Assembly: GCF_900100255.1 (NCBI RefSeq)
Contig: NZ_FMTS01000009.1
Span: 26,202-90,201, forward strand
From: Asticcacaulis taihuensis
Lineage (GTDB): Bacteria; Pseudomonadota; Alphaproteobacteria; Caulobacterales; Caulobacteraceae
Direction: 5' to 3'
Length of the DNA: 64,000 bases
Below the pieces are notes generated by a model that made no database searches, was not told the DNA's origin, and was given only the letters and a program-made list of their open reading frames with translations. Of this stretch, positions 37,857 through 46,742 are shown in pieces (the stretch's first letter is position 1; every line of letters starts with the position of its first letter). The position numbers and the translations under genes were made by a program.

Positions 37857-40679
37857 TCAGTAGCTGTAGGCCAGGCGAACGATGAAGTTGCGGCCCGGCT
37901 CCATATAATCCTTCTGGTAGGACGGGCTCTTGCCCTTGGTGGTGTAGTAGCGGTGGCCGTCCAGGATATTCTGGGCGTCGAAATCGACCGCCAGTTGTTT
38001 GCTGAAATTATAGCGGGTGTGCAGGTCGAGCGACTTGTTCGGCTGCACCCATTTATCGACCGCGTTGTCACGCAGGTCTTCGATATAGGCACCCTGGTAC
38101 TGATAGGCCAGCTTGGCTTCGAAGCCGTACTTCTGATAGGTCAGGGCCGCATTATAGTTCAGGTCCGGCGACTGAATGAAGGGGATGGGCCGGCCCTTGC
38201 GGTAATCGAGGCCGGTTTCGGCTTCCGAATTCTGCGAAGTGACGTTGAATTCGACACCGAAACCGTCAAACGGCGCGCCCAGGCCCTCGAAGGATTTGAT
38301 CACGTTCAGTTCGACGCCCGAAATGGTCGCCTTCTGGCCGTTCTTCGGCTGGCTGTATTCGATCGTGCCCTCTTGTGTATTGGCGCTGACCGATGAGCCG
38401 TTGGTGAAGATGAAGTCATGGATCACCTTCTGGAAGTAGGTGATCGACACCATGCTCGACGCATCCGGATAGTATTCCGCCGACAGATCGAGATTGACAG
38501 CTTGCGCTGGCTTCAGGTCCGGATTGCCGCGGCTGACCGAGATAATCTCATGGGTCGTCGGATCGCGGCCGATGGACACGCCTTGGCTGATATTGCCGTA
38601 TTCCGGACGTGAGAAGCTGGTCCACAGGGCGCCGCGATAGACGAAGCGGCTATCAGGACGCCACACCGCCGTGACCGACGGCAAGACGTTGTTGTAGCCC
38701 TTTTTATAGGTCAGGAAACCGGAGTTGTTGCCATTGTCTTCATCCTCGGCCCAGGCGGTATTTTCGACCGCCGTGTGCTCGACGCGGATACCTGCCAAGA
38801 CCTGCAGGTCGTTGAAGCGCATGTCCGCCAGGGCGTAGGCGGCGGTGATGGTTTCCGTTCCGTGCTTGTCGTCAGAATCGAGATCGGCCTTGCTGAAGGT
38901 CGAAGGGTTGGCAGCCATGGCGGCCCTGATGGCATTCTCGACGGCCGAACGGCTCAGGATTGAGCCGTAGTAATAGGTGCCGTGGTCGATGCCCTCGATC
39001 TGGCGCTCGACCAGGCCCGAAGAGGCGAGAGTCGAGTCCTCCAGGGGCGTGCCATCGACATTACCGTCCCACAGCGGCGTATAGTCATATTTGCGCTCGG
39101 ACTTGGTATACTTGAAACCAGCCTTGATATGATCGATGAAGCCGGTCATCTGGTAGGTGGCGTCCAGCTTCAGGGCCGTGCGGGCATCCGACTGCCTGTC
39201 CTTGTCGAAATAGGCGCCGTCGAAGGGCAGCAGGTCGTCGCGGTGATCGACATTGGCGGCATAGGCCGGCAATTGCGCCAGCGGGAAACGCGGATCAAAC
39301 GATGACCACAGGATGCCGGTCGAGGTGAACATCGGGTCGGTGTCGCACTTGTCGCAATTATATCCGATGCCGAAATTGCCATCGCTGCCCTTTTCACCGT
39401 AGGAATAGCTCAGGTCATATTCCAGGGTCAGGGCGTCGGCATGGGTGATGCCGCCGGCGTTCAGGGTCATCAGGTCGGAGACCTGGTCCTGGTTCTGGAA
39501 GCTGCGGGCAAACTGGAAGGCTTTCGGATCCCAGACGCCGGAACGGCCATAGAGCGACCAGTAGGAATTGCTGCTGGTGCGGTCGGCATCGGTGATGAAT
39601 CCGTCACCATCCGTGTCAACGATCTGGCTGGTGGTATAGCCATAGGTATTGCCCTTGGCGCCCGTGCCGGTGATCATCTGCTCCGGCTGCAGCAGCGAGG
39701 TGTCGTCGATATTGACCTGGGTCAGCCGGGCGGTCGGGCGGCTGCGCTCGTCGGTATAGTCGTTGGTGCCGACGCGGTTCAGCTTCGAATACTGGCCACG
39801 CAGGTAAAGCTGGGTATCGTCGCCGTGATAATCGATCGAGAAATTGCCGCCATAGCGCTCCTGCGACCCGCGGCGATAGTCGAGATCAATACCCGGCAGA
39901 TACATCGACTTCTCATCAATAGCCTCTTCCGAGTTCAGGCGGAACTTGTAGGGCTCCCATTCGCCGTCATTCTCGGTTTCCTCGTTGTGGTAGTTGCTCT
40001 TGCCGTAGTTGATCGAGCCGAAAACACCCCATTTGCCGTTCTCGAAGCGATGCGAGCCGTCGATCTGGATCTGGGCATTGCCGTCCTTTTCGCCCTGGCC
40101 TTCGGCGCGGTCATTGATGCCGTAGCTGGCGAAAACGCGGACCGTATCCTTGCGGAAATCGAAAGCGTTGGGCGTAACGAAATTGACCGCGCCGCCGATG
40201 GCGTCGCCGTCCATGTCCGGCGTGAGGGTCTTGGAAACCGAAATGGCCTTGAGGCCGTTGGGCGGCAGGACCGTCATCGACATGCGGCGGCTGTCACTGT
40301 CTGTCAGGGCCACGCGCACGCCGTTCATCGAGTATGAGTTGAACGTGCCGCCGAAGCCGCGGATGGCGACATATTCGCCTTCGCCGGTCTCCTGGTTGAC
40401 GACGACGTTGACGCCCGGCACGCGCGCCAGGGCGTCGGCGGCATTGGCGTCGGGCAGCTTGCCGAGATCGTCAGCCGAAATGACATTGGTGACGGCCGTG
40501 GCCTTCTTCTGCTGGCTGATGGCATTGGCGTTCTGAAGGCGCTGGCCGGTGACCACGACCTCGGTCGGAGCATCGGCGGCGGCCAGGGTTTCCGCCTGAG
40601 CGAAGGCTGTCAGCGGCAGGGCACACAGAAGCGCGCCGAAGCTGGCCCCCATGAGCGATGTTTTGGTGATGAATGACAT
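37857..40679 (-). CDS. TonB-dependent receptor, second
   Basis: The frame is open to 40811, but the ATG at 40679 has GGAGAAAACC before it and opens a signal peptide (1-27, ending AFA), giving 940 residues. The TonB-box-like stretch is APTEVVVTGQR. The plug carries DLGKLPDANAADALARVPGV and GEYVAIRGFGG, and the C-terminus ends in FIVRLAYSY. It is of the same broad family as the first receptor but clearly different in sequence. It has GH5/GH42 on one side and the phosphonate regulator on the other. The upstream palindrome at 40904 matches the operators in front of the phospholipase gene, which points to phosphonate or phospholipid-derived ligands. Confidence 0.92.
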   Translation of the reverse strand: MSFITKTSLMGASFGALLCALPLTAFAQAETLAAADAPTEVVVTGQRLQNANAISQQKKATAVTNVISADDLGKLPDANAADALARVPGVNVVVNQETGEGEYVAIRGFGGTFNSYSMNGVRVALTDSDSRRMSMTVLPPNGLKAISVSKTLTPDMDGDAIGGAVNFVTPNAFDFRKDTVRVFASYGINDRAEGQGEKDGNAQIQIDGSHRFENGKWGVFGSINYGKSNYHNEETENDGEWEPYKFRLNSEEAIDEKSMYLPGIDLDYRRGSQERYGGNFSIDYHGDDTQLYLRGQYSKLNRVGTNDYTDERSRPTARLTQVNIDDTSLLQPEQMITGTGAKGNTYGYTTSQIVDTDGDGFITDADRTSSNSYWSLYGRSGVWDPKAFQFARSFQNQDQVSDLMTLNAGGITHADALTLEYDLSYSYGEKGSDGNFGIGYNCDKCDTDPMFTSTGILWSSFDPRFPLAQLPAYAANVDHRDDLLPFDGAYFDKDRQSDARTALKLDATYQMTGFIDHIKAGFKYTKSERKYDYTPLWDGNVDGTPLEDSTLASSGLVERQIEGIDHGTYYYGSILSRSAVENAIRAAMAANPSTFSKADLDSDDKHGTETITAAYALADMRFNDLQVLAGIRVEHTAVENTAWAEDEDNGNNSGFLTYKKGYNNVLPSVTAVWRPDSRFVYRGALWTSFSRPEYGNISQGVSIGRDPTTHEIISVSRGNPDLKPAQAVNLDLSAEYYPDASSMVSITYFQKVIHDFIFTNGSSVSANTQEGTIEYSQPKNGQKATISGVELNVIKSFEGLGAPFDGFGVEFNVTSQNSEAETGLDYRKGRPIPFIQSPDLNYNAALTYQKYGFEAKLAYQYQGAYIEDLRDNAVDKWVQPNKSLDLHTRYNFSKQLAVDFDAQNILDGHRYYTTKGKSPSYQKDYMEPGRNFIVRLAYSY

Positions 40680-40903
40680 GGTTTTCTCCAAGCGTGTCCA
40701 TAAGGCCGAATTGCGATACTTCTTCTGATCCGGCCCCGCGCAGCGCGCGGCGGGCATTCCCCTCATCCCGCCCTGCCCCCGCCGTGCCGCTGAAGGCGCA
40801 CAGGTTCGCACCTTCTGACACGAAGACAGAATTCGTTATGGATAGATAATGCCCAAGCCATGAATGTTAATAAGAAGCTATTGCTTAATGTCGCAAAATA
40901 AAT

Positions 40904-40917
40904 CTGGTGTAAACCAG
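40904..40917. promoter_or_regulatory. Putative GntR operator (third, variant site)
   Basis: CTGGTGTAAACCAG matches CTGGTCTATACCAG (see 42509 and 42599) at 12 of 14 positions, with conserved outer half-sites CTGGT/ACCAG and central TA. It lies 225 bases upstream of the receptor ATG and is the link suggesting common control with the phospholipase and HD-protein genes. Confidence 0.6.
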
Positions 40918-40926
40918 TTTTATTAT

Positions 40927-40947
40927 GTTTAGAAAAATAGTCTAAAC
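40927..40947. promoter_or_regulatory. Inverted repeat GTTTAGA-N7-TCTAAAC
   Basis: A perfect 7-base inverted repeat with a 7-base spacer, 10 bases beyond the GntR-like site and upstream of the receptor. It may bind a second, unidentified regulator. Confidence 0.45.
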
Positions 40948-41083
40948 ACCACAATTCATTTATAAATTTGTCACATATGCATGTTTCATTGACTGCTCGC
41001 CTGATTTCAAGTACAAGACGTCCAACCGGACGAAACATGACTGCCCGGAGGCTTCTTCAGCATTACATTGAATTTTGTGCCGT

Positions 41084-41851
41084 TTAGCCGACGCGGATAT
41101 CGACACTGACCTTCAGCGCGTCGTGGCGCCAGTATTCCTGGTCATATTCAACCACCCGCCCCTGCGCATCCTCGCTGATACGCGTCACCAGAAGCCCCGG
41201 CAGGCCGGACTTGACGCGCAGGGCCAGGGCCTCTTCCAGCGTCAGCGCGCAAGGCTGCATTTCGATACGGTTGCGCGCCACGTCAATCATGTAGTGATTG
41301 CGCAGCACCTGGGTCAGCGAGCCTTCCAGGTCATGGTCCAGGAGTCCCGGCGCCAGGCGCGGATCGACAAAGATGGTCTCGACCAGAACGGCGCGGTGAT
41401 CGACATAGCGACGGCGGCGCAATTCATGAAGCGGCGCGCCTGCCTTCAAACCGAATATCGCCGCCTGTTCGGGCGTGGCCGACACTTCACGCGCACTCAG
41501 AAGTTCGGTGCGCGGCGCGCGGTTCTGCGCCGTCACGTAAGACATGAATCCTTCCCAGCGCGTCGGATCATAGACGATGGGTGCCGGCGAGACATACCAG
41601 CCACTGCGTTCCTTGCGATAGATCAGCCCCTCGGCTTCAAGCTGGAACAGGGCCGCGCGCACGGTGCCGCGCGCCGCGCCGGTGCCGGTCTGCAACTGAC
41701 GCTCCGAGGGCAGGCAGGCATTGGCCGCCAGGTCGCCGCTTTGGATATGGGCGGCGATACTGTCACGCACCCCCAGATAGTGCCGACCCTCGGCACTGTC
41801 GGGCAGGTCCATCCACCAGCCGGGCCGGTCGAGCGATTTCTTGACGGTCAT
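41084..41851 (-). CDS. GntR/HutC-family regulator with UTRA domain (PhnF-like)
   Basis: A 255-residue regulator: winged helix-turn-helix at about 24-90 (LGVRDSIAAHIQSG, LPSERQLQTGTGAARGTVRAAL, EGLIYRKERSGWYV), then a UTRA ligand domain (from about 105: APRTELLSAREVSATP, HELRRRRYVDHRAVLVETIF, EYDQEYWRHDALKVSVDI). The HutC subfamily includes PhnF and related phosphonate regulators. It lies 51 bases downstream of the HD-protein gene on the same strand. The palindromes at 42509, 42599 and 40904 are its likely binding sites, making it the regulator of the whole phosphonate unit. Its ligand is probably a phosphonate or phosphorylated amino alcohol. Confidence 0.88.
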   Translation of the reverse strand: MTVKKSLDRPGWWMDLPDSAEGRHYLGVRDSIAAHIQSGDLAANACLPSERQLQTGTGAARGTVRAALFQLEAEGLIYRKERSGWYVSPAPIVYDPTRWEGFMSYVTAQNRAPRTELLSAREVSATPEQAAIFGLKAGAPLHELRRRRYVDHRAVLVETIFVDPRLAPGLLDHDLEGSLTQVLRNHYMIDVARNRIEMQPCALTLEEALALRVKSGLPGLLVTRISEDAQGRVVEYDQEYWRHDALKVSVDIRVG

Positions 41852-41902
41852 GGGTAAGCTTTCGGAAGCGGGCAGCTTCCTGCATATGCGACTCGCCGGA
41901 AC

Positions 41903-42481
41903 TTACCTAGCGTCTTTCATTATTAATGCGCGGATCATCGGTGCATAGCTGTCAAAGGCCGGCATATCGGCGCCAACAATCTTGCCCAGTTCGTCATAAC
42001 GCCGCAGATCAAGCGCCGCCTGGTGCGCCGGATGCGCCAGGAAGGCTGTCATTTCTTCGGCGTCCATAAGCCCGCCCTGCAGGAGGAAACTTTGCAGGGA
42101 GGCAGCACTCAAGCCTTTCAGGTATGATGGATTGATGGTCGCCAGATAACGTTTGGCCGCCACATGCAAGGCGATCGGCTCGGATACCGAAGGCGGCAGG
42201 CACCGTGCCAGCCAGCCGGAGCCAATGCGCTCGTGCCGCGTATCTATGCCGCGATCGGCGGCATCCTCACCAAACTTGTGCAGAAGGTGGCCGATATCGT
42301 GCAGCAGGGCCGCTATGATCAAAGCGTCATCGGCGCCGTCTATACGTGCATGATAAGCGCATTGCTCGGCATGTTCGCGCTGGCTGACATCCTCGCCGTA
42401 ATGATCGTCGCCCCGCGTAGCATAGAGATGAAGGATCTGGTCGACAGTATCGGCGGATAAGACGGGATCAAAGGCAGACAT
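41903..42481 (-). CDS. PhnZ-like HD-domain phosphonate oxygenase
   Basis: The start at 42481 has GAGAAG upstream and removes an unconvincing N-terminal extension (192 aa). HYGEDVSQREHAEQC (27-41) closely resembles the substrate/iron region of PhnZ, with Y28, E30 and iron ligand H37; the exact register of the Tyr against PhnZ needs an alignment. LLHDIGH (59-65) is the HD metal motif. PhnZ-type enzymes use a mixed-valent di-iron site to split 1-hydroxy-2-aminoethylphosphonate into glycine and phosphate. PhnY, the usual hydroxylating partner, is not in the window. It is divergent from phospholipase C and precedes the GntR gene. Confidence 0.8.
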   Translation of the reverse strand: MSAFDPVLSADTVDQILHLYATRGDDHYGEDVSQREHAEQCAYHARIDGADDALIIAALLHDIGHLLHKFGEDAADRGIDTRHERIGSGWLARCLPPSVSEPIALHVAAKRYLATINPSYLKGLSAASLQSFLLQGGLMDAEEMTAFLAHPAHQAALDLRRYDELGKIVGADMPAFDSYAPMIRALIMKDAR

Positions 42482-42508
42482 CAATTTCTTCTCTGGCAAG
42501 GCAATTAA

Positions 42509-42522
42509 CTGGTCTATACCAG
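42509..42522. promoter_or_regulatory. GntR operator copy 1 (CTGGTCTATACCAG)
   Basis: A 14-bp inverted repeat with 6-base arms and a central TA-like core, 28 bases upstream of the HD-protein start. The core TGGTCTATACCA is the reverse complement of TGGTATAGACCA, the operator I recall for PhnF of Mycobacterium. An identical copy lies 90 bases away. Confidence 0.8.
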
Positions 42523-42598
42523 ACAGAGTCTGCCGCGACAAATGCCAAATTGCCGCAGCCGCAATTGTCATAAAAAATTGAAACTACGCCCCAGAAAT

Positions 42599-42612
42599 CT
42601 GGTCTATACCAG
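42599..42612. promoter_or_regulatory. GntR operator copy 2 (CTGGTCTATACCAG)
   Basis: Identical in all 14 bases to the copy at 42509 and 24 bases upstream of the phospholipase ATG. One copy sits in front of each divergent gene, which fits repression of both by the GntR protein. Confidence 0.8.
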
Positions 42613-42636
42613 AAACAATTTCCAGCAGGGCTTATC

Positions 42637-44781
42637 ATGACAAACACTTCCTCCGCCAACCGTCGCCAGCTTCTGCAAATGGCCGCCGCCGGCTTAGGCG
42701 CAACGGCTCTTGCTTCCCTGCAAAAAGCAATGGCTACTCCGGCCAACAACAGGACCGGCACGATCATGGATGTCGAGCATGTGGTCATCTTCATGCAGGA
42801 AAACCGCGCCTTCGATCATTATTTCGGCACCTTCCCCGGCGTGCGTGGCCAGGGCGATCCGCGCCCGCTTCGCCTGCGCAATGGCCACAGCGTCTGGCGC
42901 CAGCCGAGCGACCAGCATCCGGACGGATACGTCATGCCCTACTGGGCCGACTCGAAGGCCGCCAATGCCTATGTCGTCGATGGCGCCGACCAGGGGCATG
43001 ACGCCGCCACCATCATCGTCAATGGCGGCCATTACGACCAGTGGGGCGTCTCCAAGCAACTGCACAACCGCATGACGCACTATACGGCGTCGGATCTGCC
43101 CTTCTACCACGCATTGGCGGCCAATTTCACGATCTGCGACGCCTATCACTGCTCGACCCTGACCCAGACCTATCCCAACCGCCTGCACCTGTGGACCGGC
43201 TGCAATGGCGCCGCCAAGGTGGGTGGCGAACCGGTGCTGTCCAACTACGGCGAGGACGAGACCCCTTCCGCCGACATGGCCGAGGACAGGCCGATTGACG
43301 CCTACACCTGGACCACCTATGCCGAGCGCCTGGAGAAGGCTGGTATCAACTGGAAGGTCTATCAGGAATACGACAATTTCGGCGACAATATCCTGTCGGT
43401 CTTTAAGCCGTTCCGTCCGTGCGACAAGGACTCGAACTTCTACAAACGCGGCCGTTCGTGGGTCTCCGAACATAAGACAGGTGCGGACCGCACGCGCTCC
43501 GACGGCCAGCAACTGGTCGAGGCCTTCCGCAATGATATCGCCACGGGCAAGCTGCCGCAGGTGTCGTGGATCGTCACCGCCGCCGCCCTTTCCGAACATC
43601 CGAGTTGGACACCGGCCGATGGCGAGAATGTCTGCGCCAAGCTGATCGAGGCCCTGACCGACCATCCGGAAGTTTTCGCCAGGACCGTTTTCATCATCAA
43701 TTACGACGAGGCTGGCGGCCTGTACGACCACATGCTGCCGCCCTCACCGCCCGCCGATGAAAGCCAGGGCTGGAGTGGTGTCAGCGTCGCCGGCGAGTTC
43801 AAGGACTACGGCAACGAGCCCGGCAATCCAAACAAAGGATTGCAGCCGCTCGGACTGGGCATCCGCATTCCGGCCATGGTTGTCTCGCCGTGGAGCCGTG
43901 GCGGCTATGTCTGCTCCGAGGTCTTCGACCACGTTTCCACCCTCAAATTCCTCGAAAGGCGCTTTGGCGTGAAGGAAACCAATATCAGCGACTGGCGCCG
44001 CGCCGTCAGCGGCGACCTGACCTCGGCCTTCGACTTCCAGACCCCGAATGCCGACCTGTCGCAGCTACACCTGCCGTCGACCGACGACTACAAGGCGCGC
44101 CTGGCCCATGCGGCCACCCAGCCTTCGCTGAAGATCCCGGACACGCAGGCTCCCGGCGGCCAGCCGGCCGAGCAGCGCCCGGCACGCCCCCTGCCCTACG
44201 CCATCAATGCCAATCTCCGCCAGACCGGCAAGGATGTGCTGATCGACCTTGGCAATACCGGCACCAAGGCGGCCGTCTTCACCATTCACGATTACGCGCC
44301 CTATAATGTTACTGGTCCGTGGCGCTATACGCTCGATGCGGGCCAATCCTACCAGGCGTCGCAATGGAACCATCGCGGGCGCGAAGTCTATGACCTGGCC
44401 GTGCATGGCCCGAATGGATTCTATCGCCACTTCAAGGGCCGCCAGCGCGACGACGACAAGCTGGTGCCTGATCCGGTCATGGTGATCGCCAGCGAGAACG
44501 CCAAAACCGGTGAACTGAGTCTGGCCCTGCAAAACACCGGCTCTGCGCCGGTCGAGGTCAGCCTTGTCAATGATCCGCGCTACAGCCAGGCGAACCAGAC
44601 CCTGACCCTGCCGGCCAATGGCGTGCAGACCGTCCGTCTCGAGCTCGCCGCGTCCGACCACTGGTACGACCTGACCCTGGAGATCACCGGCAATGACCAG
44701 TGGCTGCGCCGTTATGCCGGCCATATCGAAACCGGCCGCGCCAGCCGTACCGATCCCGGCATCGGCGCCATGGTCGTCTGA
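42637..44781 (+). CDS. Phosphocholine-type phospholipase C (non-haemolytic PLC family)
   Basis: A 714-residue enzyme with a Tat leader (NRRQLLQMAAAG). The catalytic domain opens with HVVIFMQENRAFDHYFG (about 48-64), the family hallmark, and continues with LTQTYPNRLHLWTG, INYDEAGGLYDHM and PAMVVSPWSRGGYV. Two C-terminal bacterial phospholipase C domains follow (about 510-700), as in PlcH/PlcN. The length matches the family. These enzymes release phosphorylated head groups from phospholipids or sphingomyelin. It heads an operon with the FAD oxidase (overlap TGATG), PhnX and a transporter, so the head groups released may be aminoethylphosphonate from phosphonolipids. That substrate is inferred from context. 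Confidence 0.88.
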   Translation: MTNTSSANRRQLLQMAAAGLGATALASLQKAMATPANNRTGTIMDVEHVVIFMQENRAFDHYFGTFPGVRGQGDPRPLRLRNGHSVWRQPSDQHPDGYVMPYWADSKAANAYVVDGADQGHDAATIIVNGGHYDQWGVSKQLHNRMTHYTASDLPFYHALAANFTICDAYHCSTLTQTYPNRLHLWTGCNGAAKVGGEPVLSNYGEDETPSADMAEDRPIDAYTWTTYAERLEKAGINWKVYQEYDNFGDNILSVFKPFRPCDKDSNFYKRGRSWVSEHKTGADRTRSDGQQLVEAFRNDIATGKLPQVSWIVTAAALSEHPSWTPADGENVCAKLIEALTDHPEVFARTVFIINYDEAGGLYDHMLPPSPPADESQGWSGVSVAGEFKDYGNEPGNPNKGLQPLGLGIRIPAMVVSPWSRGGYVCSEVFDHVSTLKFLERRFGVKETNISDWRRAVSGDLTSAFDFQTPNADLSQLHLPSTDDYKARLAHAATQPSLKIPDTQAPGGQPAEQRPARPLPYAINANLRQTGKDVLIDLGNTGTKAAVFTIHDYAPYNVTGPWRYTLDAGQSYQASQWNHRGREVYDLAVHGPNGFYRHFKGRQRDDDKLVPDPVMVIASENAKTGELSLALQNTGSAPVEVSLVNDPRYSQANQTLTLPANGVQTVRLELAASDHWYDLTLEITGNDQWLRRYAGHIETGRASRTDPGIGAMVV

Positions 44782-45890
44782 TGGCGCCCGCCTATGACTT
44801 TGCCCCATCCTATGATGTTGCCATAGTCGGGGGCGGGATCATCGGTCTCGCCCACGCCTGGACCGCCGTAAAGGCAGGGCTGAATGTGGCCCTGTTTGAG
44901 CGCCATGCCCGCGCCATCGGCGCCTCGATTCGTAATTTCGGCTTTATTACGGTCACCGGCCAGCAGCGCGGTGATTTCCACGCCCTGGCCCGGCGGACGC
45001 GTGACCTGTGGCTGGTAGCAACGGCCGAGGCGGGCATATCGATCGAGCAGCACGGGCTCTATGTCAGCGCCCGCTACCCGGAATCCGAAGCGGTCTTGCG
45101 CGCCTTCCTCGATACCGAGATGGGGACCGATTGCCGCCTATTGGCCGCCGGGGACGCGCCGTTTCTGGCGGAAGGCCTGCGCGCCGTCCTGCATTCACCG
45201 CACGATATTCGCGTGGAGTCACGCACCGCCATTCCGAAACTGAGTGCATGGCTCGCCCCCCGCGCCGATCTGCATTACGGCGTCGCCGTCACCGACATCG
45301 AGACCGGCCGGCTTGAGACATCTATCGGCGAGATCAGCGCCGAACGTATCATCGTCTGCCCCGGTGACGACCTGACCGGCCTTTTTGCCGATCGCATCCG
45401 CGCCTGCCATATCTCGCGCTGCCAGTTGCAGATGCTGCGCCTGGCCGATCCGGGCTTCCGCCTGCCGGGCGCGGTGATGTCCGATCTCAGCCTGGTCCGT
45501 TATCTCGGCTATGCCGACCTGCCCGAAGCCGCTGCCCTCAAAACACGCCTTGAGGCCGAACACGCGGCGCAACTGGCCAATGGCGTCCACCTGATTGTGG
45601 TGCAGAGCGCCGACGGCTCGCTGGTCGTTGGCGACAGCCACCACTATGGCGACGCGCCCGAACCCTTCACCTCCGAGGCCGTCAATCAATTGATCCTCGA
45701 TGAATACCGCGCCGTACTGGGCGTCCCGTCGCCGGTGATCGAACGCTGGAGCGGCACCTATGCCACCTCGCCCGACCAGCTGTTCCTGATCGATGCGCCG
45801 CTGCCCGATGTTCGTCTGGTGGTCGTCACCTGCGGCGCCGGCGCCTCCACATCCTTCGGCATCGCCGAACGCACTTTCCAAAGCTTCTGA
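44781..45890 (+). CDS. FAD-dependent amine oxidase of phosphonate cluster
   Basis: The ATG at 44781 overlaps the phospholipase stop (TGATG) and is followed by the FAD motif VAIVGGGIIGLAHAW (13-27), giving 369 residues of the DAO (D-amino-acid/glycine oxidase) fold; SIRNFGFITVTGQ and GDSHHYG are typical of the subgroup found with phosphonoacetaldehyde hydrolase genes (TIGR03364-like). Members of this group are thought to oxidise aminoethylphosphonate or its N-methyl form to phosphonoacetaldehyde. That reaction would feed PhnX 7 bases downstream and replace the PhnW transaminase, which is not in the window. Confidence 0.82.
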   Translation: MAPAYDFAPSYDVAIVGGGIIGLAHAWTAVKAGLNVALFERHARAIGASIRNFGFITVTGQQRGDFHALARRTRDLWLVATAEAGISIEQHGLYVSARYPESEAVLRAFLDTEMGTDCRLLAAGDAPFLAEGLRAVLHSPHDIRVESRTAIPKLSAWLAPRADLHYGVAVTDIETGRLETSIGEISAERIIVCPGDDLTGLFADRIRACHISRCQLQMLRLADPGFRLPGAVMSDLSLVRYLGYADLPEAAALKTRLEAEHAAQLANGVHLIVVQSADGSLVVGDSHHYGDAPEPFTSEAVNQLILDEYRAVLGVPSPVIERWSGTYATSPDQLFLIDAPLPDVRLVVVTCGAGASTSFGIAERTFQSF

Positions 45891-45897
45891 GGTTCCC

Positions 45898-46734
45898 ATG
45901 ATGTCTTCACCTATTAAGGCTTTCATCTTCGACTGGGCCGGCACCATGGTCGATTTCGGCAGCCTCGCCCCCGTCCGCGCCCTGCAATCGGTCTTCGCGC
46001 TCGAAGGCATCGACCTGACCATGCCGGAGGCCCGCGCCGACATGGGCATGGCCAAGCGCGCCCACATCACCGCCATTCTCGGCCGCGAACCGATGCGGTC
46101 GCATTGGCGCGCCATCAAGGGCCACGATGCCAGCCCCACGGATATCGACCACCTGTTCAATGCCATCGGCCCACTGATGGAACGCGCTGCCACCGAATGC
46201 GCCGTGCTGATTCCCGGCGCGGCGGATCTGGTGAAAACCCTGCGCGCCCAGGGCATCCGCATTGGTTCCGGCACCGGCTACAGCCGCGACATGATGGCGG
46301 GCAACCTGCCGGCCGCCGCCGCGCAAGGCTATGCGCCCGATCTCGTCGTCTGCGCCGGTGAAACCGCCGAGGGCCGCCCTTCGCCGTTGATGACCTGGAA
46401 GGCCATGGTGGACTTAAGCGTCTGGCCGGCCCGCGCCTGCGTCAAAGTCGATGACGCCACGGTCGGCATTCAGGAAGGCCGGGAGGCGGGGGTGTGGACC
46501 ATCGGCGTGGCCGCCAGTGGTAACGGCACCGGGCTTGACCTGGCCGAATTCACCGCCCTGTCATCAGAGGATCGCAAAACGCATGTAACCGCGTCAGCCG
46601 AGGCCCTGCGCGAGGCCGGCGCCGATTTCGTGGTCAACAGCGTCGCCGATATCGCCGGCCTGCTGCCCGAAATCGAAGCCCGCATCGCCGCCAACCTCTA
46701 TCCCGGCGTCCTGCCCGCCGCCATTCATATCTAA
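45898..46734 (+). CDS. phnX: Phosphonoacetaldehyde hydrolase
   Basis: A 278-residue HAD hydrolase from the ATG at 45898 (GAGG 5 bases upstream). FDWAGTMVDFG places the nucleophile at D12, and MGMAKRAHI places the Schiff-base lysine at K53. Both match the D12/K53 pair known from the Bacillus enzyme, which separates PhnX from ordinary phosphatases. GSGTGYSRDMM and KVDDATVGIQEG are the later HAD motifs. It splits phosphonoacetaldehyde into acetaldehyde and phosphate in the cytoplasm. It sits between the FAD oxidase and the transporter, 7 and 8 bases away. Confidence 0.93.
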   Translation: MMSSPIKAFIFDWAGTMVDFGSLAPVRALQSVFALEGIDLTMPEARADMGMAKRAHITAILGREPMRSHWRAIKGHDASPTDIDHLFNAIGPLMERAATECAVLIPGAADLVKTLRAQGIRIGSGTGYSRDMMAGNLPAAAAQGYAPDLVVCAGETAEGRPSPLMTWKAMVDLSVWPARACVKVDDATVGIQEGREAGVWTIGVAASGNGTGLDLAEFTALSSEDRKTHVTASAEALREAGADFVVNSVADIAGLLPEIEARIAANLYPGVLPAAIHI

Positions 46735-46742
46735 GGCCCGCC

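Larger units (their letters stand above)
40680..41083. promoter_or_regulatory. Region upstream of second TonB receptor
   Basis: About 400 bases without a gene, AT-rich in the half next to the regulator gene. It contains the palindromes at 40904-40917 and 40927-40947 listed separately. The promoter of the receptor gene must lie here, because the regulator gene on the same strand ends at 41084. Confidence 0.55.

Noticed and set aside
39441..40337. Plus-strand frame of 298 codons opposite the second TonB receptor
   Set aside because: Repetitive Val/Ile/Gly composition typical of antisense frames.
42694..43731. Minus-strand frame of 345 codons opposite phospholipase C
   Set aside because: Gly/Val-rich shadow translation with no motif; the plus-strand enzyme is unambiguous.
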